A DNA stretch of 64,000 nucleotides, from NCBI RefSeq assembly GCF_014898815.1, contig NW_026515543.1:3596001-3660000 (forward strand). The letters are read 5' to 3'. This DNA comes from Panonychus citri (lineage: Eukaryota > Arthropoda > Arachnida > Trombidiformes > Tetranychidae). Positions 46,851 to 58,403 of this stretch are shown here, piece by piece; position 1 is the first letter of the stretch, and each line of letters begins with the position of its first letter. Both the position numbers and the translations under genes were made by a program. The notes below the pieces were generated by a model. It made no database searches and had not been told where the DNA came from. It saw only the letters and a list, made by a program, of their open reading frames with translations.

Positions 46851-47963
46851 ATGATTATGAGTTCGAGAAGTAGCGCTTCTGAATCAGAGGCAACCCCACG
46901 GAGAGATTCTTTCGAAAGTGGATCTTCAAGGAGAGTTGAGACTTCGTTGTCTCCTGCAAGTTCACGATCATCTGTGGTCTCTCGAACTCCATCTCCATGT
47001 CCATCTCCAAGGCCGGTTGCTGGAAACTCTTCTTTACTCTCTACCACCGGCGGGACCAGTTCGGGCAACCAAACACCCTCTCAGTTGTTGACTCAACTTC
47101 GAGAGTTGGTTGAAAGTGAACTCAAATGTGCTATTTGTCAACAGTTGATCCATCACGCTGTTAATATCAATTGTTCACACACCTTTTGTAGCGGATGTTT
47201 TACCCAATGGAGAAATCATAATGGGCAGTGTCCCGTTTGTCGCGAAAATTATTCTAACCGGTCAAGAGTTTTACTGGTCGACAATTTGATAGATCGATAT
47301 TGTCAATTGTTTAATATTAAAAGAGAGCGACGGTCACCGAATACAAGCCCAGCAATGAGTACAGCAAGTTCAGCGGAAACTAATGAATCTTGGGGATCCG
47401 CTGTCATTTGGCCTGATTCACTTACTCGGACTGTTGCGGCTCCTAGTGTTAGGAATACTGGTATGAATACATCACCCATTTCATCTTCTCGTGCTAGTGT
47501 TGTTTCAAGTAATTCTGGTTCTCAGGCGATTAGTCGTCAATCAGTTAGTTCGAGAAGTGATAACATGTCAGCATCTCCGGTGAGACATGATATTGTTCAA
47601 AGAGCTCGTAGACTTTCAGGTCCTCGTCTACGACAAAATCAAACTCAAACTCTAACTCAATCTCGACCAAGAGGTAGAGGTAGAGGTCAATCAAGAGGCC
47701 AAAGGAGAGGTGCAAGAAGAGCTAGAGCTGGACTGAGAGGAAGACGTGGTGTCTCATTAGAATTGCAACAGTTGAACGATCCAAGATTTCGACCACGGCC
47801 AAGACCACGAAGACAACAACAACGAGCCCAGAATTTGTCGAGCCAAGAACGATCTTCATCTGATGAAATTTCATCGCCGTTCATTAGTTCAACTGTTAGC
47901 AGAGCTCAAAGAGGAAATCAGTCCAGAGATGAACATGACTCCAGCGATGATTCCAGCGATTAA
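46851..47963 (+). CDS. RING-finger E3 ubiquitin ligase, single exon
   Basis: Predicted ubiquitin ligase, 370 residues, no intron. The ATG at 46851 is the first after an in-frame stop. A Ser-rich N-terminus leads to a short helix (LLTQLRELVESELK) and a C3HC4 RING at residues 93-130: CAIC, C108, H110, CSGC at 113-116, CPVC at 127-130, all eight zinc ligands present. After it come LLVDNLIDRYCQLF, a long Ser-rich disordered region, an Arg/Gly tract (RPRGRGRGQSRGQRRGARR) and an acidic Ser/Asp end. The RING is most like RNF8/CHFR/RAD18-type fingers, but I see no FHA domain, so orthology is open. The RG tract suggests RNA or nucleic-acid binding (inference). Confidence 0.85.
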   Translation: MIMSSRSSASESEATPRRDSFESGSSRRVETSLSPASSRSSVVSRTPSPCPSPRPVAGNSSLLSTTGGTSSGNQTPSQLLTQLRELVESELKCAICQQLIHHAVNINCSHTFCSGCFTQWRNHNGQCPVCRENYSNRSRVLLVDNLIDRYCQLFNIKRERRSPNTSPAMSTASSAETNESWGSAVIWPDSLTRTVAAPSVRNTGMNTSPISSSRASVVSSNSGSQAISRQSVSSRSDNMSASPVRHDIVQRARRLSGPRLRQNQTQTLTQSRPRGRGRGQSRGQRRGARRARAGLRGRRGVSLELQQLNDPRFRPRPRPRRQQQRAQNLSSQERSSSDEISSPFISSTVSRAQRGNQSRDEHDSSDDSSD

Positions 47964-48112
47964 CTCATTAGATACAATTGATTACAAATTAACAAGAAAT
48001 TAAATTTTCATCTTTAAAGATACGAAAAAAACAAGATCATGTTGATTTTTACGATGAGGATATGGTGGTGAGTGGTAATTAGTAAATAGCAAATTAATTT
48101 TTTTTCGCGATT

Positions 48113-49228
48113 TCAACAATCATTTTTTAATTTCACTCTCCAAACATCAAATCTATGATTAATATCTGGATTAGTGTGAAGCTTCATTCGTGATAGAGCT
48201 AAATCATTAGGACATCCATCTTTTAATCTAGTTGTTGATTTAATTTGTTCCTCCAAGAAAAATATTCGTTTTATCCTCGAATGTAAAAGTCCCATGGAAC
48301 ACATTATACAAGGTTCTCGAGTTAGATAAACATCATACCCTGTACAAAGATACGCATCAGGATCATGATCGGTCGTCATAATTAAGGATAACGGTCCATC
48401 AATTGATTGATTTTCTTGATTGTCCTTCTTATACCAAGATCCACCACCTTGGAGAGATGATATTAAATCAATTAAATTCATTGGACAATGTCTTAGTGGA
48501 TGTCGATCAATGTGATCACCACAAATGACCAGAACATTAAAATTCGAATCAACGATTGCACCAAAATCTCGATAATTATTTTCCATTGATCTTTTCACAA
48601 GATCTCTCATAATTGAATCGATAGTCCATCGATCATTTAAACTGATACAAGTTCCATCAAGTCTCTGAGTAATTCTGACGATAAACAATTCAAGTAATTG
48701 AGTTAATTTCTGTTCTCTACAAGTACAAATTCAAAGTTAATCAATTGCTCATTTCTTACTCTTTATTCTCGAAAAAATTGACCGGCCATAGTTTCGATGC
48801 TTTTTCAAACTGCCAACGATTAAAAGGTGGCCCATTTGGTACCGAAACGATCTTTAAATCAGTATAATCAATCGAATTTGCTAATTTTCTTTCAATTTGA
48901 TCAACTGAAGTCTCGCATTCTTTACATATGATTATCTCATTGGTATCCGACTGTTGATTGTTTCTAACTCGCTTCAAGTGAATCAAATCTTTCGGGATTG
49001 GAAACAATTTAGCTAAACTGCGAATAGCTGGTGATATTGATTTCTTGTCTTTCAAAATGGCCACAAACACTTTTACTATAATTAGATAAAGATAATTAAT
49101 TTAATAGAAACTTAAAGAGATTAATGTTTACCCTTGTGAATATCTCGAGTCTCATATTGATCAGCAAGTATAACATTTAAATCAATTGGAACATTTGAAT
49201 CAACATCTTTAAAAGTTATCGATTCCAT
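48113..49228 (-). CDS. ADAT3: tRNA adenosine deaminase non-catalytic subunit ADAT3
   Basis: Partner of ADAT2 in the deaminase making inosine at wobble position 34 of tRNAs. Exons 49228-49132, 49075-48760 and 48716-48113 give 338 residues (human 351); introns are 56 and 43 bp. The cytidine-deaminase-like domain has DRHPLRHCPMNLIDL, LCTGYDVYLTREPCIMCSMG, LLHSRIKRIFF and HTNPDINHRFDVW. Zinc ligands (His and PCxxC) are kept, but the catalytic Glu of the HxE motif is absent (HCP), as expected for the pseudo-catalytic ADAT3 rather than ADAT2. Confidence 0.93.
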
Positions 49229-50589
49229 GAAAATCTAACCAGGGAAAATGATGGAAAAAAAAAGAAACAATTAAATCAACAATCAGAATTAAATTATCTC
49301 GAAATGTTGTTACCCAAACATGTGATTATCTTCAAACATTGAAAGATAAACTCTCATGAGGGTATGAACAAGATACTAATTAGATGAATAAACTTGCTTG
49401 CGATTTTTAAACAGACAAAGGATAATAAATAAATTGTTACAATTAAAAATTGTAAATAAAAAGAAATCAATTGTGAGCAAATTACCTTTTAAATTGTAGA
49501 TTCTCAATAACCAGAAAATTGAAATGAAGGAAAACCATATAAGTAGAAATAGGAAACCAGTAGCTGTTGTAATTGTCTAATTAAGTTGATGAATATTGAC
49601 AATCTATTTGTTAAACAGTCTAAATTGTTAATTTTGATAAATTCAATATAAGAAATCAATCAATTAATTAATATCAACAGTCCAATTTACAGACAACATT
49701 TGACAGCAAAGGGAAAAAGTGATTCCAACACATTGAATGTTAATCGAAACAAATGAAACGATTTAAAGAGAAACACCAATTAGCAAAATTCAAAGAAATC
49801 AGGTTTAACTAATTCAGAAAAGAATCAGATAATTAAGTTAATTACAAAATTGAAAAGAACAATAAAAAAATGAAAAGAAAATGAATTTTGAACAAAAAGG
49901 TAAACAAAAAAGCTCTTGAGTCACGTGACCACTTTGTTGTTGTTTCTTTCAACAGAATCGTCATCACAGACAAAGAGACTTTGGTATTTTCTGTTTCTCT
50001 TTCAATTCCATGGGATCATTTTAATTTCTTATCCTTTTAGTTCAACTAATCCAGTGATCGTAAGTGATTATCCCCCCCCTTTCTGGATACCACGATGAAA
50101 CAAATCTACTGACTTTGTCAATGAGAAAAGATCAATCATCTTACCCTTTATTCAGCTAACATTTTGTAACCACTTTGATTGTGTAACAGAAACACAGTCA
50201 ACCTTTGGTTATTTTTTTCTCTCTCTCATTTTACTTTCTCTCTCACCTTTGTTTTTTCTTCAACCACCTCCATCATCTTTGCCATCATTTGCTCGTCATC
50301 TCACCATCAATACTTAAGAGAAAAATTGTTACCAAATTAGTGAACAATTAATCCAATGTGTGTGTTGTCTTTTCTATTGTGATAATAAAACCTGGTGAGT
50401 CTTTTCCTCTAAATTAAATCTCCTTTGGTTTAAATCTTTTTTTCTCTCTCTCATTTTCTATCTAAAGGTCATCACCTCAACACACGGTTTTATCTGATCA
50501 TCTGAATTCATCACTGGACTAATTGTGTTTACAATTTACTAGTTTCATCATTGTCATTGATAATTTTCGCATCTTTGTTCACCCTCACC
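49229..50589. other. Divergent region between ADAT3 and the TBC RabGAP
   Basis: About 1.36 kb of AT-rich DNA with pyrimidine tracts at 50215-50245 and 50440-50460. A plus-strand frame at 49916-50098 is not credible. It should contain the promoters of both genes and possibly an upstream noncoding or N-terminal exon of the RabGAP. Confidence 0.5.
49920..49929. promoter_or_regulatory. Palindromic E-box GTCACGTGAC (CLEAR-type)
   Basis: A perfect 10-bp palindrome, the consensus bound by MiT/TFE and USF bHLH-zip factors. It lies ~0.7 kb upstream of ADAT3 and of the recognised RabGAP start. A functional role is inference from the motif alone. Confidence 0.5.
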
Positions 50590-53500
50590 ATGTTTTCTTC
50601 ATCAGAAATTGAGGAGCAGCCACATTCACCTTCATCAATCTCCCAACATGATTCTCCTAAGAATGATGATGAAGATGAGGTTGACCCTCAAGTTGAATTT
50701 TGTGCATTAAGCAGTCGATCCCTTCAACGCCCAAGTGACCATTATATTCCACCTCCAAGACGTTCTCACATCGCCAGTAGGCTTCTTCGCGATCCTTGGA
50801 CAACCGCTCTAACCCAATTCTCTAAAGTTACCAATTATGTTCTCAGTCCATACGAAGATGGTGAAGGAATTATTCGTAATACTTTGCGAGATCCTTTAGG
50901 CTATGCAAGGCATCGAGAAGAAAACGCTCATTACGGAAATCGACAAGAATATAATCAGGAGCCCATTTCACATCCTCCACCGGCTCTTCCACAAATTGAT
51001 TGTTCGATCCCACAACAACGATTACCACCATTGACAGAAGATGAATACCAAGAGAAGTACATACATTCATCACGACGACATCTTCTTGACCGCATTTGTA
51101 AAGGGGTAAATATTATCTTCTAATTGATCCTCCTCCTTAAACCTTAATCCACTTCAAGTCCACACCTTATTCAATGCTCTTCCTGATCTCAACCATCGTA
51201 AGTTAATCTTGAACAAATTCACTTTCATTTTGATTGACTTGAAAAGATGAGTTTTCCTCCTTTACTATGAGCCTGATTGTCGGTTGAAAATTTCTTGACC
51301 GCGGTCAACTAATTGTCTCTTCATCATCATCGTCATTATGTCCTCTTTCATCAACTCATTTTAACAATTAAAATGTTATAAGATCAACATCATTCCTTAT
51401 GAATGTTTTGTATCTTTTCACTCTTGTTTTCTGTTTTAATTGTTACCGTTGTTTTAAAGGTTAATTTGTTTAGTAAATTGTGAGTATCTAAGAGCCATTT
51501 AATCAGCACAAACTTTCATCACAATTCAAAGTTAATTTACGTTTGATTGTCATTACCATGATTAACTTACAAAAGACAACGTGTTTCTATCAGTTAAACT
51601 AATCAATTCTATTGTATTGTTACAATCAAGAAAAAAAAAGAACTAAATTAACATAAAATCTATTGTCTCTTCCTTGATTGTCTTAGTTAAACTTTAACAA
51701 TAATTAATTGTGTTAGTTGATTAAACGAAGATGATTATGGCCTTTTGAGGGAAAGATCAAGTAATAATCTAATTAAAATCTAATCCAGTCTCATCCTCGA
51801 TCTTTAAATTTTTTTTTCTCAACTCATTTAATTGTCTCTTCAATCAGCTGAATTGAAAATGAATCATCAGAAAGGTGATTAATTGTTGATGATCATATGA
51901 TTTACAATTAATATTCTCACCATCATCGTCATGTTTATTCAGTTTTTCATTAATCATGATGATTAAAACTCTATTGTAAACAATTGATACATATGATATT
52001 TCATGTTACCGGTGGAAACCTCCACCTCCTCCATGGTCCCACCATGCGCCTTGTTGCCAATTAATCAATCAAATTGTTTCATTTTCAGTTAATTGTGATC
52101 AAACTTAAACTTCTAAGAATTTAATTCGCGTTGAACTCAGTTAATTTTTGAATATCCAATTGTTATTATGATTGTAACAATTCCCTCTCCGATCTATTTA
52201 ACCAATTCTTACCAATTGAACACAATTAACCAGCAATTTAATGTTGACCATTTCAACAATTTGATTTTTAATCTCTTTCGGAAGCTGATTTAATTTCAAA
52301 TTACCAACGGATGTAACTAAATCATAATTATCATAATCATGATGATCATAATTAAAATTTACTGTTGCTCATTTCCGCGCAATTAACTTTAATTATTCAA
52401 TTCTAAAATGTTATTAATTATTCATAATCATCTGATCACAATTTAAACTTTGATATTTTTTTCTCACTATTTAAATTGGTGAGAAAATAATTCGCTAATC
52501 ATCAATGTCATTATCAGAATTGATTTAATCAGATTAATTTGCATCAATTGTTGATTATGATTGATTAAAAAGCTCAAATGTTGGAATACAATTAACTAAT
52601 TGGATAGATGATGAATTAAAATCATTTGAAAGTTCATCAACCATTTGAAATGATGCTAACAGATTAATTTGATTGTAACTTAATTAAATTAATTTACTTA
52701 ATTGATAATATAAATAGTAATTAACTTTTATTATTAAATTTAGCCTTTACAATTAATAAAACCATTGATTAATTAATCAGTTAGAATATCTAATTAAATT
52801 GTAGGTTTGGACAAGATGAAAATTAATTTAAATTTTTTTCTTTAATCATTAAATCAATATAATCATCATCTTAATCGTAACTAATTGTGTTCATCTGATT
52901 AAGATTTAATTATAATCACATTGTTATTAGTTGAAAATTAATCATGAAATAAATACAATTTTGTTTTAATGATGATACAGTTTTGATTATATATTTAAAT
53001 TAATTGTAATTTAGTTAATCAACATTTTATATTTAGAGTTATGATCAACAGAATGGTAATTAAATTAACTCAAACAATTTGATTCCTCACGAAACAACAA
53101 GCCAACTATTTAATTTTCATCATTTCTTTTTAATTACTGATCAATTATTTCAATCAAACTCCTTATCCATTGATTATATCATCAAAATGAAAGTTAATTA
53201 TAACAATTAGACAATCTGATATTGTTAACCACAGTGTCTATATAATTGATACAATTTGGTTGATTTTAATTTAGTATCAAGATCAACTTTAAATTGTAAT
53301 TATCAAAATTAGCATTTAAGATGATAACAATTTAAGATTCTGTTTGTTCTAGTCAAATACAATCAAATTTGATTATTTATAATTAACTTTATTGTAGGTG
53401 TATTAGATTACTTGTTTACCATCAACATTAATTTCACAATTAACTTAATTTTTTTCTAATTTGATGAGATAATGATGTTTACATTTTGTAGATGAGTTTT

Positions 53501-56500
53501 AATTGTGCTGATCCTAAATTAAATCAGCTAACACAATCAAGAGGGTAATTATTGTTGCCCAATTAACATATCAAACTTTTCTTTATACAATCGATTGACA
53601 ATAAATTGCTAGATAATTATGATTATATAATTAGACTAATCGAATATTTTAACAACAAAATCAAGTAATTACGATTTATATTTTTGATCGATTAATTGTA
53701 ACTTTCAATTTTTAATTGTGACTCTCATGATGTTGATATGATTTTTAACTTGATTGTTAGTTGAACTTTTTAATTCTCATTTCTGATGATCAAGATGATT
53801 TCTTTTTAATCATAATTAAGATTATCATTAAATTTTCGCTCTACTTAAATTTTGATTTCTATCAACTTAATTTAACCCAAAAGTTATTTATTATTAACAG
53901 TTAATCTGGTTCACTTTCGGTTAAAATTTTCACCCACAATTGATGATAATCAACTAATGATAATTAACAATCTGATGATTGTTATAACGATAATACCTTG
54001 TTTGATATTGTATTACAATTAATTTCTGATGATAATCACACTTTTTTGATTACAATTTAATATCTCTCATGATCTTGCTTCTGATAAACATAATCATAAT
54101 TGTTGTAAAAAACAATCAACAGCAAAAAAATGATTGTTTTATACTTGATAAGTGTTAATTGTTGTGATAATTTTCACCATTAAATTAAGTAGACACGATT
54201 TTTAATCAACAATCAATCCAGTAAAAATTTTGTTGAGATTAACTGATTAATTTTAACAAAACGTTGATTGTTTCACTTGTTGATACTTTTTTTTTAATTA
54301 ACTATCAATTTTTTTCATTGTTTGTATCTTGTTATGTGTTTTTTATTACTTGAGTTGATGTTATTGCTGAAAAATGATTATTATGATTAATTTGATTTAG
54401 AAGAATTAAAAAAATTTTGATCGTCCAATTCACTGTTAATCTGATTTAGTTGATTGTTATCTTGTTATTATGATTAAGACAATTAAGAGCATATCAAAAC
54501 TGATTAGATTTGCTTTCACCATAGTTAACACATTATTAACCAAACCCTATCAAAATTAAAATGCTTTTCACTGAATTAATTGTAGTTAAATTGTTTGGTG
54601 ATAATAATCATCATAATAATAATCATCATGATAACAATTAGAGATCAAATCAAATCAAATCAATTGATTAAGACTCCTTCCTCTTTAACAACACCAGTTG
54701 ATAAAACCAAAACTAAACAACAATCAACAATGAACTTGATTTAATGTTTAATTGTCTTGATTTTTTTTTCTTAATTGTTAACAATTTAGGGCATTGCAAG
54801 TCACTCATTACGGCGTAAACTATGGCCAATTGTTTTGGGAATTACTGAAAAAAATGATAATCTTGATTGGTCACAATTAAAATCACTTTACAATTACTAT
54901 TCTAACCAATGGAAAACAATTTTACCAGATCAAGAATCAAGATTTACTGCCTACCGAGAGCGTAAATCATTAATTGGTAACTATTATTATTATTACAACA
55001 ATTTACTGATTGTATTTAATACAAAGAGATTATCATTTAAAAACATTGGCCTACAACATAAATCATAATCTAAAAACTTTTACAATCAACAATCAACAAT
55101 TAGTCTCAATTTTTATCACTTTACCTCATCGTGATTAGACCTAGTTGAGTTTTAATTGTTGATATTAATAACCAACACCTAACCCCTACCAAGACTATTT
55201 CAATAGGTTATTATTATGATTGTTATCTAATTGTTAATCAACTGAATTGATTGTTGATTAAAAAAATCACCATTGGACATCAAGTTGTTACAACAACCTG
55301 ACGATTGTTATTCCAATTTTTTTTTACTTTAATTCAGTTGATTGTTTTTATCCTACACTCGACTTAAACTATTTATTGTTTAATTGTTGAATTCTAATCT
55401 TGATTAATTAATTAATTACAGACAGAGATGTTGTTCGTTGTGATCGAACTCATTTTTTCTATGCCGATTCAACTGGTAACCTCGAGAGACTCCGACATCT
55501 CTTGATGACTTATATTATGTACGATTTTGATACTGGTTATGTTCAAGGTAAGTTAACAATTAACTAATTGTCCATCTAAATGGGAAACGATGTTAATAAC
55601 AGTATGACCAATGAAAGATCAGCAGGTTAATTGTTTGGTTGATTATTAATTTTTTTCACTATTGTAATATTGATTGTGATTTAGATGATTAATCAAAATT
55701 TCAATAACGAAAATTAAAATGTTGTTCAATTGTTTACAATTTAAAGTTCTCAACCGGTAAAATCAGAAAATAATTTTTTCTTCAACAACAATTTAATATT
55801 TTTACTTATTTTCTGTTATCAAGAATCATATCGACAACTATCAACAATAACTGTCCTCAAAATGAGTTTCCATTAATTACAATTAACTTTACTAATAATC
55901 AATGATTAACGTTGAAAAAATGTCATCTCTTTTTGTACTCAATGTATTACAATTGCTGACACAGTTTTTAATGTTTAATTGGTTATATTTATTTGATATC
56001 AAATTGTATCATTTTTTTCCCTCAATTGTTGTCAAATTGTAACAATTTATTAATCAAACAATTTTGTCAAACAAATGACAGGTATGACTGATTTAGCAGC
56101 TCCTTTACTTTATGTCTGGGACGGTGATATACCCAAAGCCTTTTGGTGTTTCGTTCAAATGATGAATCTTTTTGTAAGTTGACAATCATAATTACAACAA
56201 TTAATCTTTATAAGAAGAACAAATTAAAAATCAATATATATTAACACCTTAAAATGATTACAATTAATATCTAATTGGTTTACTTTCTTTTTTTTCCCTC
56301 ATTATTTAGAAACGTAACTTTGAATTGTCACAAAAAACAATGAGCAATCAACTGAAAGCACTGCTCAAATTAATTCGGATAACTGATCCAGTTTTTGCAC
56401 AATATCTACGTAATTATTGTTTAATTAATTGTTGATGAGAATTGTACATAAATTAGTTTGATTGTCGTCTAATTTTTCTGTTTTTATTTGATTCCCGATT

Positions 56501-57960
56501 CTTAGGTACCAATGATTCTGAAAATTGTTACTTTGCCTTTCGTTGGATAATTTGTCTTTTCAAACGAGAGTTCATGAAACGTAAAACCGATGATTATGAC
56601 GATGTTTTAATTGTTTGGGAAACAATTTGGTCAGTCCATTCGTTAGCTTGTTACGAGGAGTCAAAAGAGGAACCATTTGTTGACCAGTGTCTTTCACCAA
56701 TTTTAGCCCAAATCCAAAAGTCTCAGAAATGGATTTCAGCTTGGGATGATTCTGATTATCTTTTCAAAACCTCATCAACTGAATCATCAACAACATCATT
56801 AACTGCCGACGGTGTTACAACTGTACCATTCCCGATGAAAGGTTCAACTGATTCAGCCAATGGCGAGGTTGGTGGTACAACGACAGTTAAAAATAACTCG
56901 GAACCATTTGATTTATATTTAAACCGATCCAAGGAAGCATCTATTACAATTAAATCACCTGATAAAAGTGGTGACACTGATGGTGATGCTGATGAAGTGG
57001 ATCGACCAGGGCAATGGCGACAATTAAAATCACCACCACCCTCAGCACAAGAACCTCCAATAGGAGATTTGATAACAACCGCTACATCAACTATACCAAC
57101 AACAACAGCAACAATAACGACAACCATGTTGACCTCACCAACACCAATCAATAAAACCAAATCAATATTGATTCATCCTCCTCCCAAACCAAGGCCAGTC
57201 CTGTCCAGTTCACCTCGACCACCGGGTGCAAATATTTACTCCTATGCTCTCTCACCACCAGTTCGAGAAATGTATTTACATTCAACGGGCAACGATAATT
57301 CAGAGTTTCTACTTTGCTCACCGAGTTCAGCGGGTTCGAAAGGTTCAAAAGGTTCATCTATTGAGGAAATCAAGAGACTCACCCCGGTGGGTAACCATCC
57401 GGGTGGAGCTGTTCCTGTAGCCTCGACCAATCAGCAGGGTAAATCAGAAGTGCATGAGACAATCAGTAAACAATCAGATACATCAGATGATCTCAAATTA
57501 TATGAATTTGACCAATTAGCTGTTGAAAGTGCCAATAACAGTAATCGAACTGCGAAACTTGAAAATTTTGAACTTTTCTGTCTCTGTATTTCATTGGCAA
57601 TCATAAGGCGAGAACGAGATATTATCCTGATAAAAAAATACGAAGCATCAGAAATTCTTAAGGTAAGTTAATTAAATTGATTAAAAAATTGTATCACAAC
57701 AATCAAGATAATCATCAAAATGAGAAGACAAGTATTTAAAGTTCACAGAACTTGAGAATCTTCAAATGATGTGAACAAAATCAGAACAGAAAAACAATTT
57801 CAATTCTGTTTTCAGGATAAAGAAAATTTTTCATTCTTTTCCCCTGATCACTTTCTTCAGACTTGTTTTCTCACCTTATCATCTTCATCACACTTACACC
57901 AAATGAACCTTGACACTTACCTCTCAAATTATCATATCAACTAATTGTTTCACTTTATTT

Positions 57961-58003
<43 letters not shown>

Positions 58004-58403
58004 ATTTTTATCTCTTAATATCATGTTAATCTCATCCTGACTTGAAATGAAAACATCGGTGGTTGATGATCATTACTAATATCGTGTTTGTTTTCATTGC
58101 TTCAATTGACAATTATGCTGAAATTTCACCGATTGTTGATTTTTCACCTTAAACCTCGTTAATTGTTGATCAACTTTTAACAACACGAATCATGATTAGC
58201 ACTTCAATACACTCACACTAAATGAATACCTTGACAGCATTTTACTTCATTCGATGACAATTTGGCATTGGTTGAAACACGACGGAGGTGAAAAGTCACT
58301 TTACTCTGATGATGAAAAACCAGGTAACACAAGTAACGATGATTTTGATTTACTCAATGATGCTGATGAAGTTGATTGTCATTTCGCTGCATTATCTGTA
58401 TAA
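50590..58403 (+). CDS. TBC-domain Rab GTPase-activating protein (TBC1D15/17/25 group)
   Basis: Predicted RabGAP, 793 residues from the ATG at 50590. Exons 50590-51105, 54790-54976, 55422-55547, 56082-56173, 56310-56409, 56506-57662 and 58200-58403, all in phase. The acidic N-terminus precedes DPWTTALTQFSKVTNYVL, a TBC1D15/17 hallmark. TBC catalytic motifs are intact: DRDVVRCDRTHFFY with the Arg finger and DTGYVQGM with the Gln finger; then FWCFVQMMN, FAFRWIICLFKREF, VWETIWS. About 305 disordered residues (Thr/Pro/Ser-rich, about 385-692) interrupt the fold before FELFCLCISLAIIRRERD; TBC1D25 has a long insert at the same place. The last exon (HFNTLTLNEYLDSILLHSM) uses the TTAG acceptor at 58198-58199; a nearer CAG gives a stop. 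N-terminal DUF3548 is not seen, so 5' exons may be missing. Confidence 0.9.
51106..54789 (+). other. Large intron of the TBC RabGAP gene
   Basis: 3.7 kb of AT-rich DNA between a phase-0 donor (GTAAAT) and acceptor (TTTAG). It is packed with CAATTAA/TTAATTG words. No exon, RNA gene or transposon terminus was recognised. Confidence 0.7.
57964..58000 (+). repeat. TC microsatellite in the last RabGAP intron
   Basis: A run of about 18 TC units in the intron between 57663 and 58199. Confidence 0.85.

Noticed and set aside
58236..58300. Nearer acceptor (TTGACAG) for the last RabGAP exon
   Set aside because: It gives a stop after 17 residues, while the TTAG acceptor at 58198-58199 gives a conserved TBC C-terminus and a long open end.
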